This document shows positions 53,396 through 61,507 of a DNA stretch of 64,000 nucleotides, piece after piece (the stretch's first letter is position 1; each line of letters starts with the position of its first letter). Source of the DNA: Streptomyces coacervatus (GTDB lineage Bacteria > Actinomycetota > Actinomycetes > Streptomycetales > Streptomycetaceae). The translations under genes were made by a program, and so were the position numbers. The notes beneath the pieces are model-generated. The model was not told the origin of the DNA, ran no database searches, and was given only the letters and a program-made list of their open reading frames with translations. Where the stretch lies: NCBI RefSeq assembly GCF_029223485.1, contig NZ_JARHTP010000009.1:372001-436000 (forward strand), written 5' to 3'.

Positions 53396-54882
53396 AGCTG
53401 GATCCACGTGGTCTTCAGCTCGGTGTACTTCTCGATGGCGTGGACGGACTTGTCGCGGCCGTTGCCCGACTGCTTCATTCCGCCGAAGGGGACCGTCAGG
53501 TCGCCCTCCTCGTAGCAGTTGACCCAGACCGTGCCGGCCTTCAGCGCGCGGGAGACCTTGTGAGCCGTCGACAGGTCGGAGGTCCACAGGCCGGCGGCGA
53601 GACCGTACTCGGTGGCGTTGGCCAGCCGTACCGCCTCGTCCAGGTCGTCGAAGGCGAGGACGGACAGCACGGGGCCGAAGATCTCCTCGCGGGACAGACG
53701 CATGCCGGGGGCCACGTGGTCGAAGACGGTGGGACGCAGGAAGCTGCCGCCGGTCCCGACCAGTGTGCGCTCGCCGCCGACGCGCAGCCGCGCGCCTTCC
53801 TCGCGGCCGGTGCCGATGTGGTCGAGGACGCGCTCCAGATGGCGCTCGCCCACCATCGCGCCCATCTCGGTCGCCGGGTCCAGCGGATCGCCGACCCGCA
53901 GCTCCCGGGCCCGGGCAACGATCGCCTCGGTGACGCGTTCGGCGATGGAGGAGTGCACCAGCAGCCGGGAGGGGGCGGTGCACATCTCGCCCTGGTTGAA
54001 GAAGATGCCCCAGGCAGCGGTGGCGGCGGCCCACTCCAGGTCGGGGGCGTCGGGAAGGATGATGTTCGGGGACTTGCCGCCCAGTTCGAGCCAGACGCGC
54101 TTGAGGTTGGAGTCGGCGGCGTAGTGCAGGAAGTGGCGGCCGACCGCGGTGGAGCCGGTGAACGCCAGGACATCGACGTCGGGATGGAGCCCGATCGCCC
54201 GCCCGGCGACGGGGCCGTCACCGGTCACGACGTTGAGCACGCCCGGCGGCAGCCCGGCCTCGGTGCCGATCCGGCCCAGCAACAGCGCCGAAAGCGGCGA
54301 GTTCTCCGACGGTTTGAGTACGACCGTGCAGCCCGCCGCCAGCGCCGGGGCGACCTTCCAACTCGCCAGCGTCAGCGGGAAGTTCCACGGCACCACGGCG
54401 CCCACGACACCGGCCGGCTCGCGGGTGATCAGCGCGAGGGCGTCCTGGGAGGTGTGGGGCGACTCGTCGGTCAGCTTGTCCGCCAACTGGCCGTACCAGC
54501 GGAAGGTGTTGATCGCGGCACGCAGTTCGATCTCGTACGCGTCGGTGATCGGCTTGCCCATCTCCAGGCTGATGGTCAGGGCGAGCAACTCCCGCTGTTC
54601 TTCCAGCAGTTCGGCGATGCGCAGCAGGATGCGACCGCGGTCGGCGGGCGCGAGGCGCGGCCAGGGTCCGGAGTCGAAGGCCCGGCGCGCGGCGGCCACG
54701 GCCAGATCGACCTCCGCGGGCCGGGCGTCGGCGACCTCGCGCAGGACCTGCCCGTCGCGGGGCGAGACGACCGCGAACGCGGTTCCCCCGCCCGGCTCGT
54801 CCGTCCCGTCGATGTGGTGCGCGCCGGGCAGCTCCAGATCCTTGGCACGACGCAGCAGGCCGTCGTGGGTGAGGGCCGACAT
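53392..54882 (-). CDS. Aldehyde dehydrogenase (PuuC-like)
   Basis: The 496-residue NAD(P)-dependent aldehyde dehydrogenase has PWNFPLTLASWKVAPALAAG, LELGGKSPNI with the general-base glutamate and the catalytic cysteine in FFNQGEMCTAPSRLL. It ends with FGGMKQSGNGRDKS, typical of gamma-glutamyl-aminoaldehyde and related dehydrogenases. AGGAGAG precedes ATG 54882. It lies downstream of an APC permease on the same strand, with a hairpin between, and is coupled to the hydrolase gene. Confidence 0.85.
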   Translation of the reverse strand: MSALTHDGLLRRAKDLELPGAHHIDGTDEPGGGTAFAVVSPRDGQVLREVADARPAEVDLAVAAARRAFDSGPWPRLAPADRGRILLRIAELLEEQRELLALTISLEMGKPITDAYEIELRAAINTFRWYGQLADKLTDESPHTSQDALALITREPAGVVGAVVPWNFPLTLASWKVAPALAAGCTVVLKPSENSPLSALLLGRIGTEAGLPPGVLNVVTGDGPVAGRAIGLHPDVDVLAFTGSTAVGRHFLHYAADSNLKRVWLELGGKSPNIILPDAPDLEWAAATAAWGIFFNQGEMCTAPSRLLVHSSIAERVTEAIVARARELRVGDPLDPATEMGAMVGERHLERVLDHIGTGREEGARLRVGGERTLVGTGGSFLRPTVFDHVAPGMRLSREEIFGPVLSVLAFDDLDEAVRLANATEYGLAAGLWTSDLSTAHKVSRALKAGTVWVNCYEEGDLTVPFGGMKQSGNGRDKSVHAIEKYTELKTTWIQL

Positions 54883-54938
54883 CAACTCTCCTATGCGTGA
54901 AGGTACGGTGCGTGAGGACTTGCCTTGATGACCGGGCC

Positions 54939-54970
54939 GACGGCGGCACCAGGGGAGTGGTGCCGCCGTC
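54939..54970 (-). terminator. Hairpin between the APC permease and aldehyde dehydrogenase genes
   Basis: A perfect 13-bp stem (GACGGCGGCACCA and its complement) with a six-base loop lies 45 bp after the permease stop. No T-run follows, so it may only partly terminate and so lower expression of the two downstream genes, or protect the permease message. Confidence 0.6.
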
Positions 54971-55015
54971 AGCCTTGTGAGCCTTGTGTCGGAAGTCGGA
55001 CGTCGAGCGGCGAGG

Positions 55016-56473
55016 TCAGTCCGTGGCGGCGGGCCGGTCACGGGTCAGCCGCGCCACGCCGAGCCCCAGGACCAGCACCGCGGGGACGGTGAGCTGGAGC
55101 CAGACGGCGGTGGTCCGGTCGCCGCCGATGAGCGTGGTGAAGTTGTCGATGATCAGCCAGATCGCACCGGCGATGCCGAGTGCGCCCAGAACCGGTGCGA
55201 CCACCGTGTTCCACCGCCGGGTGTCGGCGCGTGAGCGGCGGAAGAAGAACACCACCGAGACGGAGGTCAGGAAGTACAGGAGCATGATCGCCAGTACGGC
55301 GACTCCGCTGAACCAGGAGAAGAGCGTCAGCACCGGGTCCTTGCCCAGGACCGCGAACGGCATGACCAGGGCCACCGCGATCACCGTCTGGACGATGCCG
55401 GCCAGCCAGGGGGAGTGGCGCCGGTTGAGCGTGGACAGCCCGTGCGGCAGCAGACCCTCGCGGCCCAGGGAGAACAGATAGCGGTTGGCCGAGTTGTGGA
55501 AGGCGAGGATGCCGGCGAACAGCGAGGTGGCCAGCAGGATCGGCAGCACGTCGCCCGCCCACCCGCCGAACTGCGCGGTGATCGGCGCGAACACGAAGGA
55601 CGTGGCGTCGCCCGACCCCAGCGCCTTGCCCGCATCCGCCGTCGCCTTCGAGGCGCCGTGCGCGGAGACCAGCATCCACGAGGTGAAGGCGAAGAATCCG
55701 GTGATCACCGCAACCGACAGGTAGGTGGCACGCGGGACCGTCTTCTTGGGCTCCCGCGCCTCCTCGCCGTAGATCGCGGTCGCCTCGAAGCCGAACATCG
55801 ACGCCACCGCGAACATCAGCGCCACGCCGGGGGCGCCCTGGAGCGCGGCGTGCGGCGAGAAGCTGTCGCCGAAGCCGAGCCCCTCCGGACCGCCGCCCTT
55901 GGCGAAGGTCACGAGGGCGAAGGCGATCAGGATGCTGAACTCCGCCAGGACGAAGACGGTCAGCACCTTGGCGCCCATCTCGATCCCGGCCGAGCCGAGG
56001 ATCTGGACGACCACCATGGTGACCAGCGTCCACACCCACCACGCGATGTGTACGCCGGCGTAGTGCTCGACCAGACCGTTCACCGTCGCGCCGTAGAGCC
56101 CGTACATGGCGGCCTGGACCGCGCAGTAGGCGAAGAGCGCGACGCCGGCGCTGCCGGAGCCGGTCGAGCGGCCCAGCCCCTTGCCGATGTACGTGTAGAA
56201 GGCGCCGGCGTCCACGACGTGCCGGCCCATGGCGACGAAGCCGATCGAGAACAGCAGGACCACGAGGCCGGCCGCGAGATAGGCGGCGGGGGTGCCGGCG
56301 CCGTTGCCTATGGCGACGGCGATGGGGACGGCTCCGGCGATGCCGGTCAGCGGGGCCTGGGCGGAGAGGACGAAGAAGAGGATGCCCAGGACGCCGAGGG
56401 AATCGGGCTTGAGCCGGCCTGTCATGGATGAATCTTGCGCGGTGTGCGGGGTGACCGCCGTCTGACTGTCCAT
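55016..56473 (-). CDS. APC-family amino acid/amine permease
   Basis: The 485-residue permease has about 12 membrane spans and the APC N-terminal pattern LGILFFVLSAQAPLTGIAGAVP, plus GFEATAIYGEEAREPKKTVPRATY in the middle. ATG 56473 was chosen over GTG 56482 because AGGTGA lies five bases before it. It would import the amine or amino acid used by the operon. Operator copy M1 is 35 bp upstream. It is separated from its TetR neighbour by a 226-bp control region, and both are on the minus strand. Confidence 0.85.
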   Translation of the reverse strand: MDSQTAVTPHTAQDSSMTGRLKPDSLGVLGILFFVLSAQAPLTGIAGAVPIAVAIGNGAGTPAAYLAAGLVVLLFSIGFVAMGRHVVDAGAFYTYIGKGLGRSTGSGSAGVALFAYCAVQAAMYGLYGATVNGLVEHYAGVHIAWWVWTLVTMVVVQILGSAGIEMGAKVLTVFVLAEFSILIAFALVTFAKGGGPEGLGFGDSFSPHAALQGAPGVALMFAVASMFGFEATAIYGEEAREPKKTVPRATYLSVAVITGFFAFTSWMLVSAHGASKATADAGKALGSGDATSFVFAPITAQFGGWAGDVLPILLATSLFAGILAFHNSANRYLFSLGREGLLPHGLSTLNRRHSPWLAGIVQTVIAVALVMPFAVLGKDPVLTLFSWFSGVAVLAIMLLYFLTSVSVVFFFRRSRADTRRWNTVVAPVLGALGIAGAIWLIIDNFTTLIGGDRTTAVWLQLTVPAVLVLGLGVARLTRDRPAATD

Positions 56474-56507
56474 TCGGATCACCTGTCGGGACGGGGAGGG
56501 ACGGATT

Positions 56508-56567
56508 CGTTTAGGGTCAAACGAGTTGCCTCATGGTGGGCTGGAACTATCCGTTTGACAAGGGGCT
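56508..56567. promoter_or_regulatory. Operator M1 and half-site upstream of the APC permease
   Basis: CGTTTAGGGTCAAACG (56508-56523) is a nearly perfect dyad matching sites at 62930 and 63037. A half-site (CGTTTGAC, 56552-56559) lies 44 bp away. The dyad is 35 bp upstream of the permease ATG. Confidence 0.65.
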
Positions 56568-56650
56568 GCGCGAAGATTTCCCCGCGGTTGGTGGTTTCTT
56601 ACAGGGCCGTAATCCGGGCAGCCAGGGCTGTAATCCGGGCAGCAGCGAAA

Positions 56651-56677
56651 GGCCCCGGGCGAAGAATGCCCGGGGCC
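56651..56677 (-). terminator. Terminator after the second TetR gene
   Basis: A perfect 10-bp stem (GGCCCCGGGC at 56651-56660 and its complement at 56668-56677) with a 7-base loop lies 22 bp after the TetR stop. On the minus strand a short TTTC follows. Confidence 0.75.
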
Positions 56678-56699
56678 TCGAAATGCGCAGCTCAGAGGG

Positions 56700-57326
56700 T
56701 CATGCGTGGGCCTCGCCGCTGCCGCTGCCGTCGCCAGCGGCGTCGAGCAGCCGCAGCAGGGCGCGCAGCTCCTCCAGTGCGGAGTCCGTGACCTCGGGCT
56801 CGGCGAAGACGAGCTGGTGCAGTACGAGGCCGTCGAGCGCCGCGAAGACCAGCCGGGTCAGCGCCTTGTCCGCGCCGGCCGGGAGCATCCGGCTCAGCTC
56901 GCGCTGGGTGGCGTCGAAGTACTCGTCGTACAGCTCGCGCAGATGCGGCAGCAGCTCCGGCCGGCGGCGCGACTCCAGCAGCAGTTCGTACTGGAACGCC
57001 TGGGTGTCCGGATCCGCCGTGACCATCTCCGACAGCCCCACCGAGAAGTCGGCGACCTTGCCGGTGCCCGGTTCGAGGGAGCTGGTGCTCAGCGAGGTGC
57101 GGATGGTGTGGGTGAGGGCCTCCTCGATCAGCGCGTCGCGCGAACCGAAGTGGTGCACGACCAGGCCGTGGGTGACCCCGGCCTCCTCCGCGACGGCCCG
57201 GTAGGTGAGCTTGCGCAGTCCGCCCCGCGCCACCACACGTACGGCGGCGTTCAGCAGGGCCTCGCGCCCTTCGCCGTACTGGAGGCGCTTGCGTGGCTTG
57301 CTTCGGCTCTCGGGGGCGTCGGTCAT
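56700..57326 (-). CDS. TetR-family transcriptional regulator, probable repressor of the amine/aromatic regulon
   Basis: The 208-residue protein has a TetR helix-turn-helix (TYRAVAEEAGVTHGLVVHHF, about residues 43-62) and a helical C-terminal domain. ATG 57326 is the likely start although the ribosome-binding site is weak; longer in-frame starts exist. It lies between the permease operon and the meta-cleavage genes. Three copies of one dyad (CGTTTGNNNTCAAACR) precede the permease, ferredoxin and ligase genes, so this protein is the likely binder. The inducer is unknown. Confidence 0.8.
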   Translation of the reverse strand: MTDAPESRSKPRKRLQYGEGREALLNAAVRVVARGGLRKLTYRAVAEEAGVTHGLVVHHFGSRDALIEEALTHTIRTSLSTSSLEPGTGKVADFSVGLSEMVTADPDTQAFQYELLLESRRRPELLPHLRELYDEYFDATQRELSRMLPAGADKALTRLVFAALDGLVLHQLVFAEPEVTDSALEELRALLRLLDAAGDGSGSGEAHA

Positions 57327-57363
57327 GCCGGTGACACTACCTGCCCCCTTCCCTGCCGGGATG

Positions 57364-58209
57364 TCAGCGCCTGGGCGGGCGGATGCCGCGGAACTCCCAG
57401 TCGCCGCCGAGCGCGGTGGACAGCACCTCCTCCGACTCGGTGGGCTGGGCGCCGACATCGGTGCGGACCGGGGTCGGGCCGCTGACGATGTGGTTGGTGA
57501 GCCTGCCGAGGCCCTCCACCTCGACCTCGACGATGTCGCCGGGCTGTACGGGGCGGGAGTTGGCCGGGGTGCCGGACAGCAGCACGTCGCCGGGGTGGAG
57601 GGTGATGGTGCGGGCGATGTCGGCGACGAGGTAGTGCATGTCCCACTGCATCTCGTCGGTCGAACCGTCCTGTACCACCTCGCCGTTGACGTACGTGCGC
57701 AGGCTCTTGCCGTGGAAGTCCCAGTCGGTGACCAGTCCGGGGCCGAGCGGGCAGAGGGTGTCGGAGCCCTTCACACGGAGCATCGAACCGGCGTCGGTGT
57801 CGCGGAAGTCGTGCAGCCCGTAGTCGTTGGCGATGGTGTAGCCCGCGATGAACTCACCGGCTTCGGCAGGGGAGATGTTCCGCGCGGTCTTCCCGATGAC
57901 GATGGCGACCTCGCCCTCGTAGTTGAGCCATTTGCAGCCCTCGGGGCGGACGACGGCGCCCTTGTGGGAGTTGAGGGCGGAGGTCGGCTTGTGGAAGTAC
58001 GTGGGCGTGTCCGGGAGTTCGATCCGGAACTCGTCCACGCGGCTGCGGTGGTTGAGGTGGACGGCGATCACCTTCGACGGCACGACCGGTGGAAGGTGCT
58101 GCGCCTGCTCCGTCTTGACGCGGCGGCCGTCCCCGGCGACGAGTTCGTCCCCGTCGACGGTGACCTGGACGGCGGCGCCGTCGAGGAGGATGCGGCGGTA
58201 TTCGGGCAT
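57364..58209 (-). CDS. Fumarylacetoacetate-hydrolase family protein, HpaG-like isomerase/decarboxylase
   Basis: This 281-residue protein has the FAH-fold motifs NYEGEVAIVIGKTARN (metal-binding Glu), NDYGLHDFRDTD, KGSDTLCPLGPGLV and DVLLSGTPANSRPVQPGD. In homoprotocatechuate breakdown such proteins decarboxylate and isomerise the ring-cleavage product. AGGAAGG precedes ATG 58209, 11 bp after the dioxygenase stop, which supports that role. It is the last gene of the hpa-like group. Confidence 0.8.
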   Translation of the reverse strand: MPEYRRILLDGAAVQVTVDGDELVAGDGRRVKTEQAQHLPPVVPSKVIAVHLNHRSRVDEFRIELPDTPTYFHKPTSALNSHKGAVVRPEGCKWLNYEGEVAIVIGKTARNISPAEAGEFIAGYTIANDYGLHDFRDTDAGSMLRVKGSDTLCPLGPGLVTDWDFHGKSLRTYVNGEVVQDGSTDEMQWDMHYLVADIARTITLHPGDVLLSGTPANSRPVQPGDIVEVEVEGLGRLTNHIVSGPTPVRTDVGAQPTESEEVLSTALGGDWEFRGIRPPRR

Positions 58210-58220
58210 GGCGGGCCTTC

Positions 58221-59126
58221 CTAGGGGAGTCGGTGAGGGGTGCCGGTCCAGCCGTCGGCCGGGCGGTCGAACCACAGGTGCACCTGGCCGGTGCCGACGG
58301 AGTTCTCGTACTCGCCGTACTGGCGGGCCTTGGCGACACAGGCCTGTTCGCCCAGGGCGCCGGCCATCATCAGGTAGTGGAAGAACTTCGCCTCGGGCTT
58401 GTGCTTCCAGAACTCGTCCATGGTGTCGAGGACCTTGTCGTGCCGGCCCTCCTTGAACCAGGCGATGCGCTCGTAGTCCGCCTCGCGGGCCTCGGGAGTG
58501 CGGATGTGCACGGGGTCGCCGGCCTCGTGGTCGCGCAGCTCGCGCAACGGCCAGAAGGTGTGCGACAGCGCACCGGAGGCGATGAGCAGCACCCGCCGCC
58601 CGGGAGTGGCGGCGATCCCGTCGGCCAGCGCACGCCCCAGCCGCAGATGGTCCTCCATGTCACCGGTCTGGCAGACACCGATGGTCACCCACCGCTTGTC
58701 CGGCAGCCCCTCGCCGAGGTACTTCCACAGATTGATGGTGGCGTAGTAGATCGGCAGGTACTCGTCGTCGATCGCGGTGATCCAGGTGCCGTGCTTGTCC
58801 GCGAACTTCTCGATGTTACGGGCCAGTTCGGGATCGCCCGGGAAGTCGTACGGCATCCTGCACATGCCGCGCGGCAGCTCCTCGGAGGTGAACAACCCGG
58901 CCCGGCGCTGCTGGGCCGTGACGACGAACTCGACCGTCGTGGCCCAGTGCGAGTCGAGAACGACGACGGTGTCGTAGTAGTCCCGCTCGAAGACGTCCCT
59001 ACGGAGCTGCTGCAGCCCGGTGACGAGGGTGATCTCCTTGCCCTCGTTGAGCTCCAGCCGGTCTGCCTCCGGCAGGACGATGGTGGGGACATGGGCGAGC
59101 AGCCCGGCCCCGACGATCTCACCCAT
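58221..59126 (-). CDS. hpaD: Class III extradiol dioxygenase, homoprotocatechuate 2,3-dioxygenase-like
   Basis: The 301-residue LigB-type dioxygenase aligns by eye with E. coli HpaD/HpcB: an N-terminal LLAHVPT with an iron-binding histidine, DSHWAT with the second, ASGALSH and the C-terminal SVGTGQVHLWF. It would cleave 3,4-dihydroxyphenylacetate (or another catechol) next to the hydroxyls. ATG 59126 overlaps the upstream dehydrogenase by 8 bp. The substrate is inferred from the flanking HpaE- and HpaG-like genes. Confidence 0.8.
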   Translation of the reverse strand: MGEIVGAGLLAHVPTIVLPEADRLELNEGKEITLVTGLQQLRRDVFERDYYDTVVVLDSHWATTVEFVVTAQQRRAGLFTSEELPRGMCRMPYDFPGDPELARNIEKFADKHGTWITAIDDEYLPIYYATINLWKYLGEGLPDKRWVTIGVCQTGDMEDHLRLGRALADGIAATPGRRVLLIASGALSHTFWPLRELRDHEAGDPVHIRTPEAREADYERIAWFKEGRHDKVLDTMDEFWKHKPEAKFFHYLMMAGALGEQACVAKARQYGEYENSVGTGQVHLWFDRPADGWTGTPHRLP

Positions 59127-60582
59127 GGTTGCGGCTCCATCCGTTCGGGGCGGTCACGGTGTTCTTCAGGTCGCAGTAGAAGTCGAAGCTCCAGGTGCCG
59201 CCCTCGCGTCCGACACCGGACAGGCGGGAACCGCCGAAGGGGGCCTGCAGATCGCGTACGAAGAAGCAGTTGACCCAGACCGTGCCCGCTACGAGCTGCG
59301 CGGTGACCCGTTCGGCGCGCTCGGGGTCGCCGGTGACGAGCGTGGCGGCCAGCCCGAAGCGGGTGTCGTTGGCCAGACGGATGGCCTCGTCCTCGCTGCT
59401 GAAGGTCTGCAGGGTCAGCACCGGCCCGAAGACCTCCTCCTGCACGATCTCCGAGTCCTGGGCGACATCGGTGAGCAGGGTCGGCGCGTAGTACTGCGCG
59501 TCCTTACGCTGCCCGCCGATGACGACACGCGCCCCGTCCGCCACCGCCCGCTGCACGAAGCCGTCGATCTTCTCCAGCTGACGGGGGTGGATGTTGGGCC
59601 CTATGTCGGTGCCCTCGTCCCGCGGATCACCCTGCGTCAGCTGCCCGGCCTTCTCCACGAACCGGCGCGTGAACTCCTCGGCGACCGTCTCCTCGACGAG
59701 GAACCGGGTGGCCGCGAGGCAGACCTGCCCGGCGTTGTCGTACTGCTCCACCGCGAGGTCGACGGCGAGGTCCAGATCGGCGTCGGCGAACACCAACAGC
59801 GGTGATTTACCGCCGAGTTCGAGGCCGAGCGGGGTGAGGTTGGCGGCGGCCGACCCCGCGATCCGCTTGGCCGTAGGCACCGAACCGGTGAAGCTGATCC
59901 GGCGCACGTCCGGGTGCGAGGTGAGGGCGTCGCCGATCTCGGAGCCGTAGCCCTGGACGACGTTCAGCACTCCGGCGGGCAGCCCCGCCTCGGCGGCGAT
60001 GTCGGCGAGCAGGGAGGCGGTCAGCGGAGACCACTCGGCGGGCTTCAGCACGACGGTGTTCCCGGCGGCGAGCGCCGGGGCGACCTTCCAAGTGGCCAGC
60101 ATCAGCGGGGCGTTCCACGGAGTGATCAGTACGCAGGGACCCGCCGGATCCCACGACACGTGATTCGTGTGGCCACGCGTCTCGAAGTCCTCGTGGCCGA
60201 GCTTCAGCAACCAGTCCGCAAAGAACCGGAAGTTGTGCGCCACACGCGGCATCACACCCCGCCGGTGCGAGCGCAACAGGGCGCCGTTGTCGGTGGTCTC
60301 GACGATCGCAAGCTCTTCGAGCCGCTTCTCCACACCGTCGGCGATGGCATGCAGAATACGGGCGCGCTCGCCACGGGAGGTGGCGGCCCAGCCGGGGAAG
60401 GCGGCCTTGGCGGCAGCGACAGCGGCTTGGGCTTCGCCGGGTCCACCACGGGCGATCTCCCCGAGAACGGCACCGTCGATCGGCGACGAATCGGCGAACG
60501 TCTCGGCAGAGGCGACACGTCGACCGCCGATCCAGTGCCGGGTATCGACGGATACACCGCCAACAATGATCTTGTCAGCCAT
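59119..60582 (-). CDS. hpaE: Aldehyde dehydrogenase, 5-carboxymethyl-2-hydroxymuconate-semialdehyde dehydrogenase-like
   Basis: The 487-residue enzyme has PWNAPLMLATWKVAPALAAG, LELGGKSPLLVF and an active-site region NAGQVCLAATRFLVEE. RVAHNFRFFADW and NVVQGYGSEIGDAL match HpaE-type sequences, as does the C-terminal RDLQAPFGG. It would oxidise the ring-cleavage semialdehyde. AGGAGC precedes ATG 60582. It overlaps the dioxygenase gene by 8 bp. The 98 bp upstream hold the second copy of the dispersed repeat element. Confidence 0.8.
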   Translation of the reverse strand: MADKIIVGGVSVDTRHWIGGRRVASAETFADSSPIDGAVLGEIARGGPGEAQAAVAAAKAAFPGWAATSRGERARILHAIADGVEKRLEELAIVETTDNGALLRSHRRGVMPRVAHNFRFFADWLLKLGHEDFETRGHTNHVSWDPAGPCVLITPWNAPLMLATWKVAPALAAGNTVVLKPAEWSPLTASLLADIAAEAGLPAGVLNVVQGYGSEIGDALTSHPDVRRISFTGSVPTAKRIAGSAAANLTPLGLELGGKSPLLVFADADLDLAVDLAVEQYDNAGQVCLAATRFLVEETVAEEFTRRFVEKAGQLTQGDPRDEGTDIGPNIHPRQLEKIDGFVQRAVADGARVVIGGQRKDAQYYAPTLLTDVAQDSEIVQEEVFGPVLTLQTFSSEDEAIRLANDTRFGLAATLVTGDPERAERVTAQLVAGTVWVNCFFVRDLQAPFGGSRLSGVGREGGTWSFDFYCDLKNTVTAPNGWSRNHG

Positions 60583-60621
60583 AAGAAGGGCTCCTATCAG
60601 ACGAGGGGGAAGGGCGACGTA

Positions 60622-60672
60622 CTTAGGGGCGCGGGGAACTGCGCGATCAACCACAACGAACCCGCAGCGACC
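60622..60672 (-). repeat. Dispersed intergenic element, copy B
   Basis: This is the reverse-oriented partner of the element at 6871-6923, with the same GCGCAGTTCCCCGCGCCCCT core on the minus strand. It lies between the hpaE-like and acetoacetate-decarboxylase-family genes. Confidence 0.75.
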
Positions 60673-60680
60673 CACCGACC

Positions 60681-61493
60681 TCACTCGGCAGACGCTCCGG
60701 ACACCCCCGACTCCAACAACCGCCCGCCGTCCCAAACCACGCCGACTTGGCGGTAATACGCAGCGATGGGCTCCCGAATCTCCAACCGAGCCAACTCCTC
60801 CGTAGGTGCCTCAAAAAGCTCCAACTCGGCTTCCCCGACCCACGGTTGACCACCTTCGAAGGCAGCCGCCCCGGTCTCGATCAACTCGTCGAGAGCAAGC
60901 CCCTTACCCTTCTCGATCGAGGGCAGCCAGCGGTGGTGGGCCATGGGGTGCCCATTGACGAACCCGTTCGTCGACGACGGCTCCCGCAGGGTCACGACGG
61001 CCTGGGCGAGCCGCCGGTCCGCCGCAGCGAGCGTCGCCCCGAACCGGGCCCCCGCCGAGATCCGCGGAGCGGGCCCGTACGGATGCGGACGCGTCTGATG
61101 AATGGACCCCAGCTTCTTCGGATATCCCTGGTGCAGCCCGCGCGCGATCGCGAAGTCCTTGTCGACCCAGATGTACACGCACCGCGAGTACGTCTGCCCC
61201 CGGTACTTGCAGCGGACGACCGCGAAGGCCTCCTTGTACTGGGAGAGCACCGGGTCGAGCAGCTCCGCCCCCGACTCCGAGCAGGACTGCCAGTCGGCCC
61301 AGATCAGCGCGACCGCGCCGGGATCCTCGTCGGCCAACTCCAGGGGTTCCGGCAGCAGTTCACGCACTCGCGCCGGATCGGTCCGGTATTCGACGGTGAG
61401 CAGATCACCCGAGTAGTGCCACGGCGGCGACGGAATCAGCGACGAGGCACCGCTCGCCGTCTTGGGGTGGAAGTATCCACGGACGGTGGTCAT
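60681..61493 (-). CDS. Acetoacetate decarboxylase family protein
   Basis: The 270-residue protein fits the ADC fold: an N-terminal YFHPKTASGASSLIPSPPW region, KYRGQTYSRCVYIWVDKD and YPKKLGSIH with the Schiff-base lysine position kept. Family members decarboxylate beta-keto acids or form Schiff bases with other oxo compounds. ATG 61493 has only a weak AAGGAA upstream. It sits between the ferredoxin reductase and the meta-cleavage genes. I do not know its substrate; a role in decarboxylating an oxo-acid of this pathway is speculative. Confidence 0.75.
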   Translation of the reverse strand: MTTVRGYFHPKTASGASSLIPSPPWHYSGDLLTVEYRTDPARVRELLPEPLELADEDPGAVALIWADWQSCSESGAELLDPVLSQYKEAFAVVRCKYRGQTYSRCVYIWVDKDFAIARGLHQGYPKKLGSIHQTRPHPYGPAPRISAGARFGATLAAADRRLAQAVVTLREPSSTNGFVNGHPMAHHRWLPSIEKGKGLALDELIETGAAAFEGGQPWVGEAELELFEAPTEELARLEIREPIAAYYRQVGVVWDGGRLLESGVSGASAE

Positions 61494-61507
61494 GATCAGC
61501 GGGTTCC

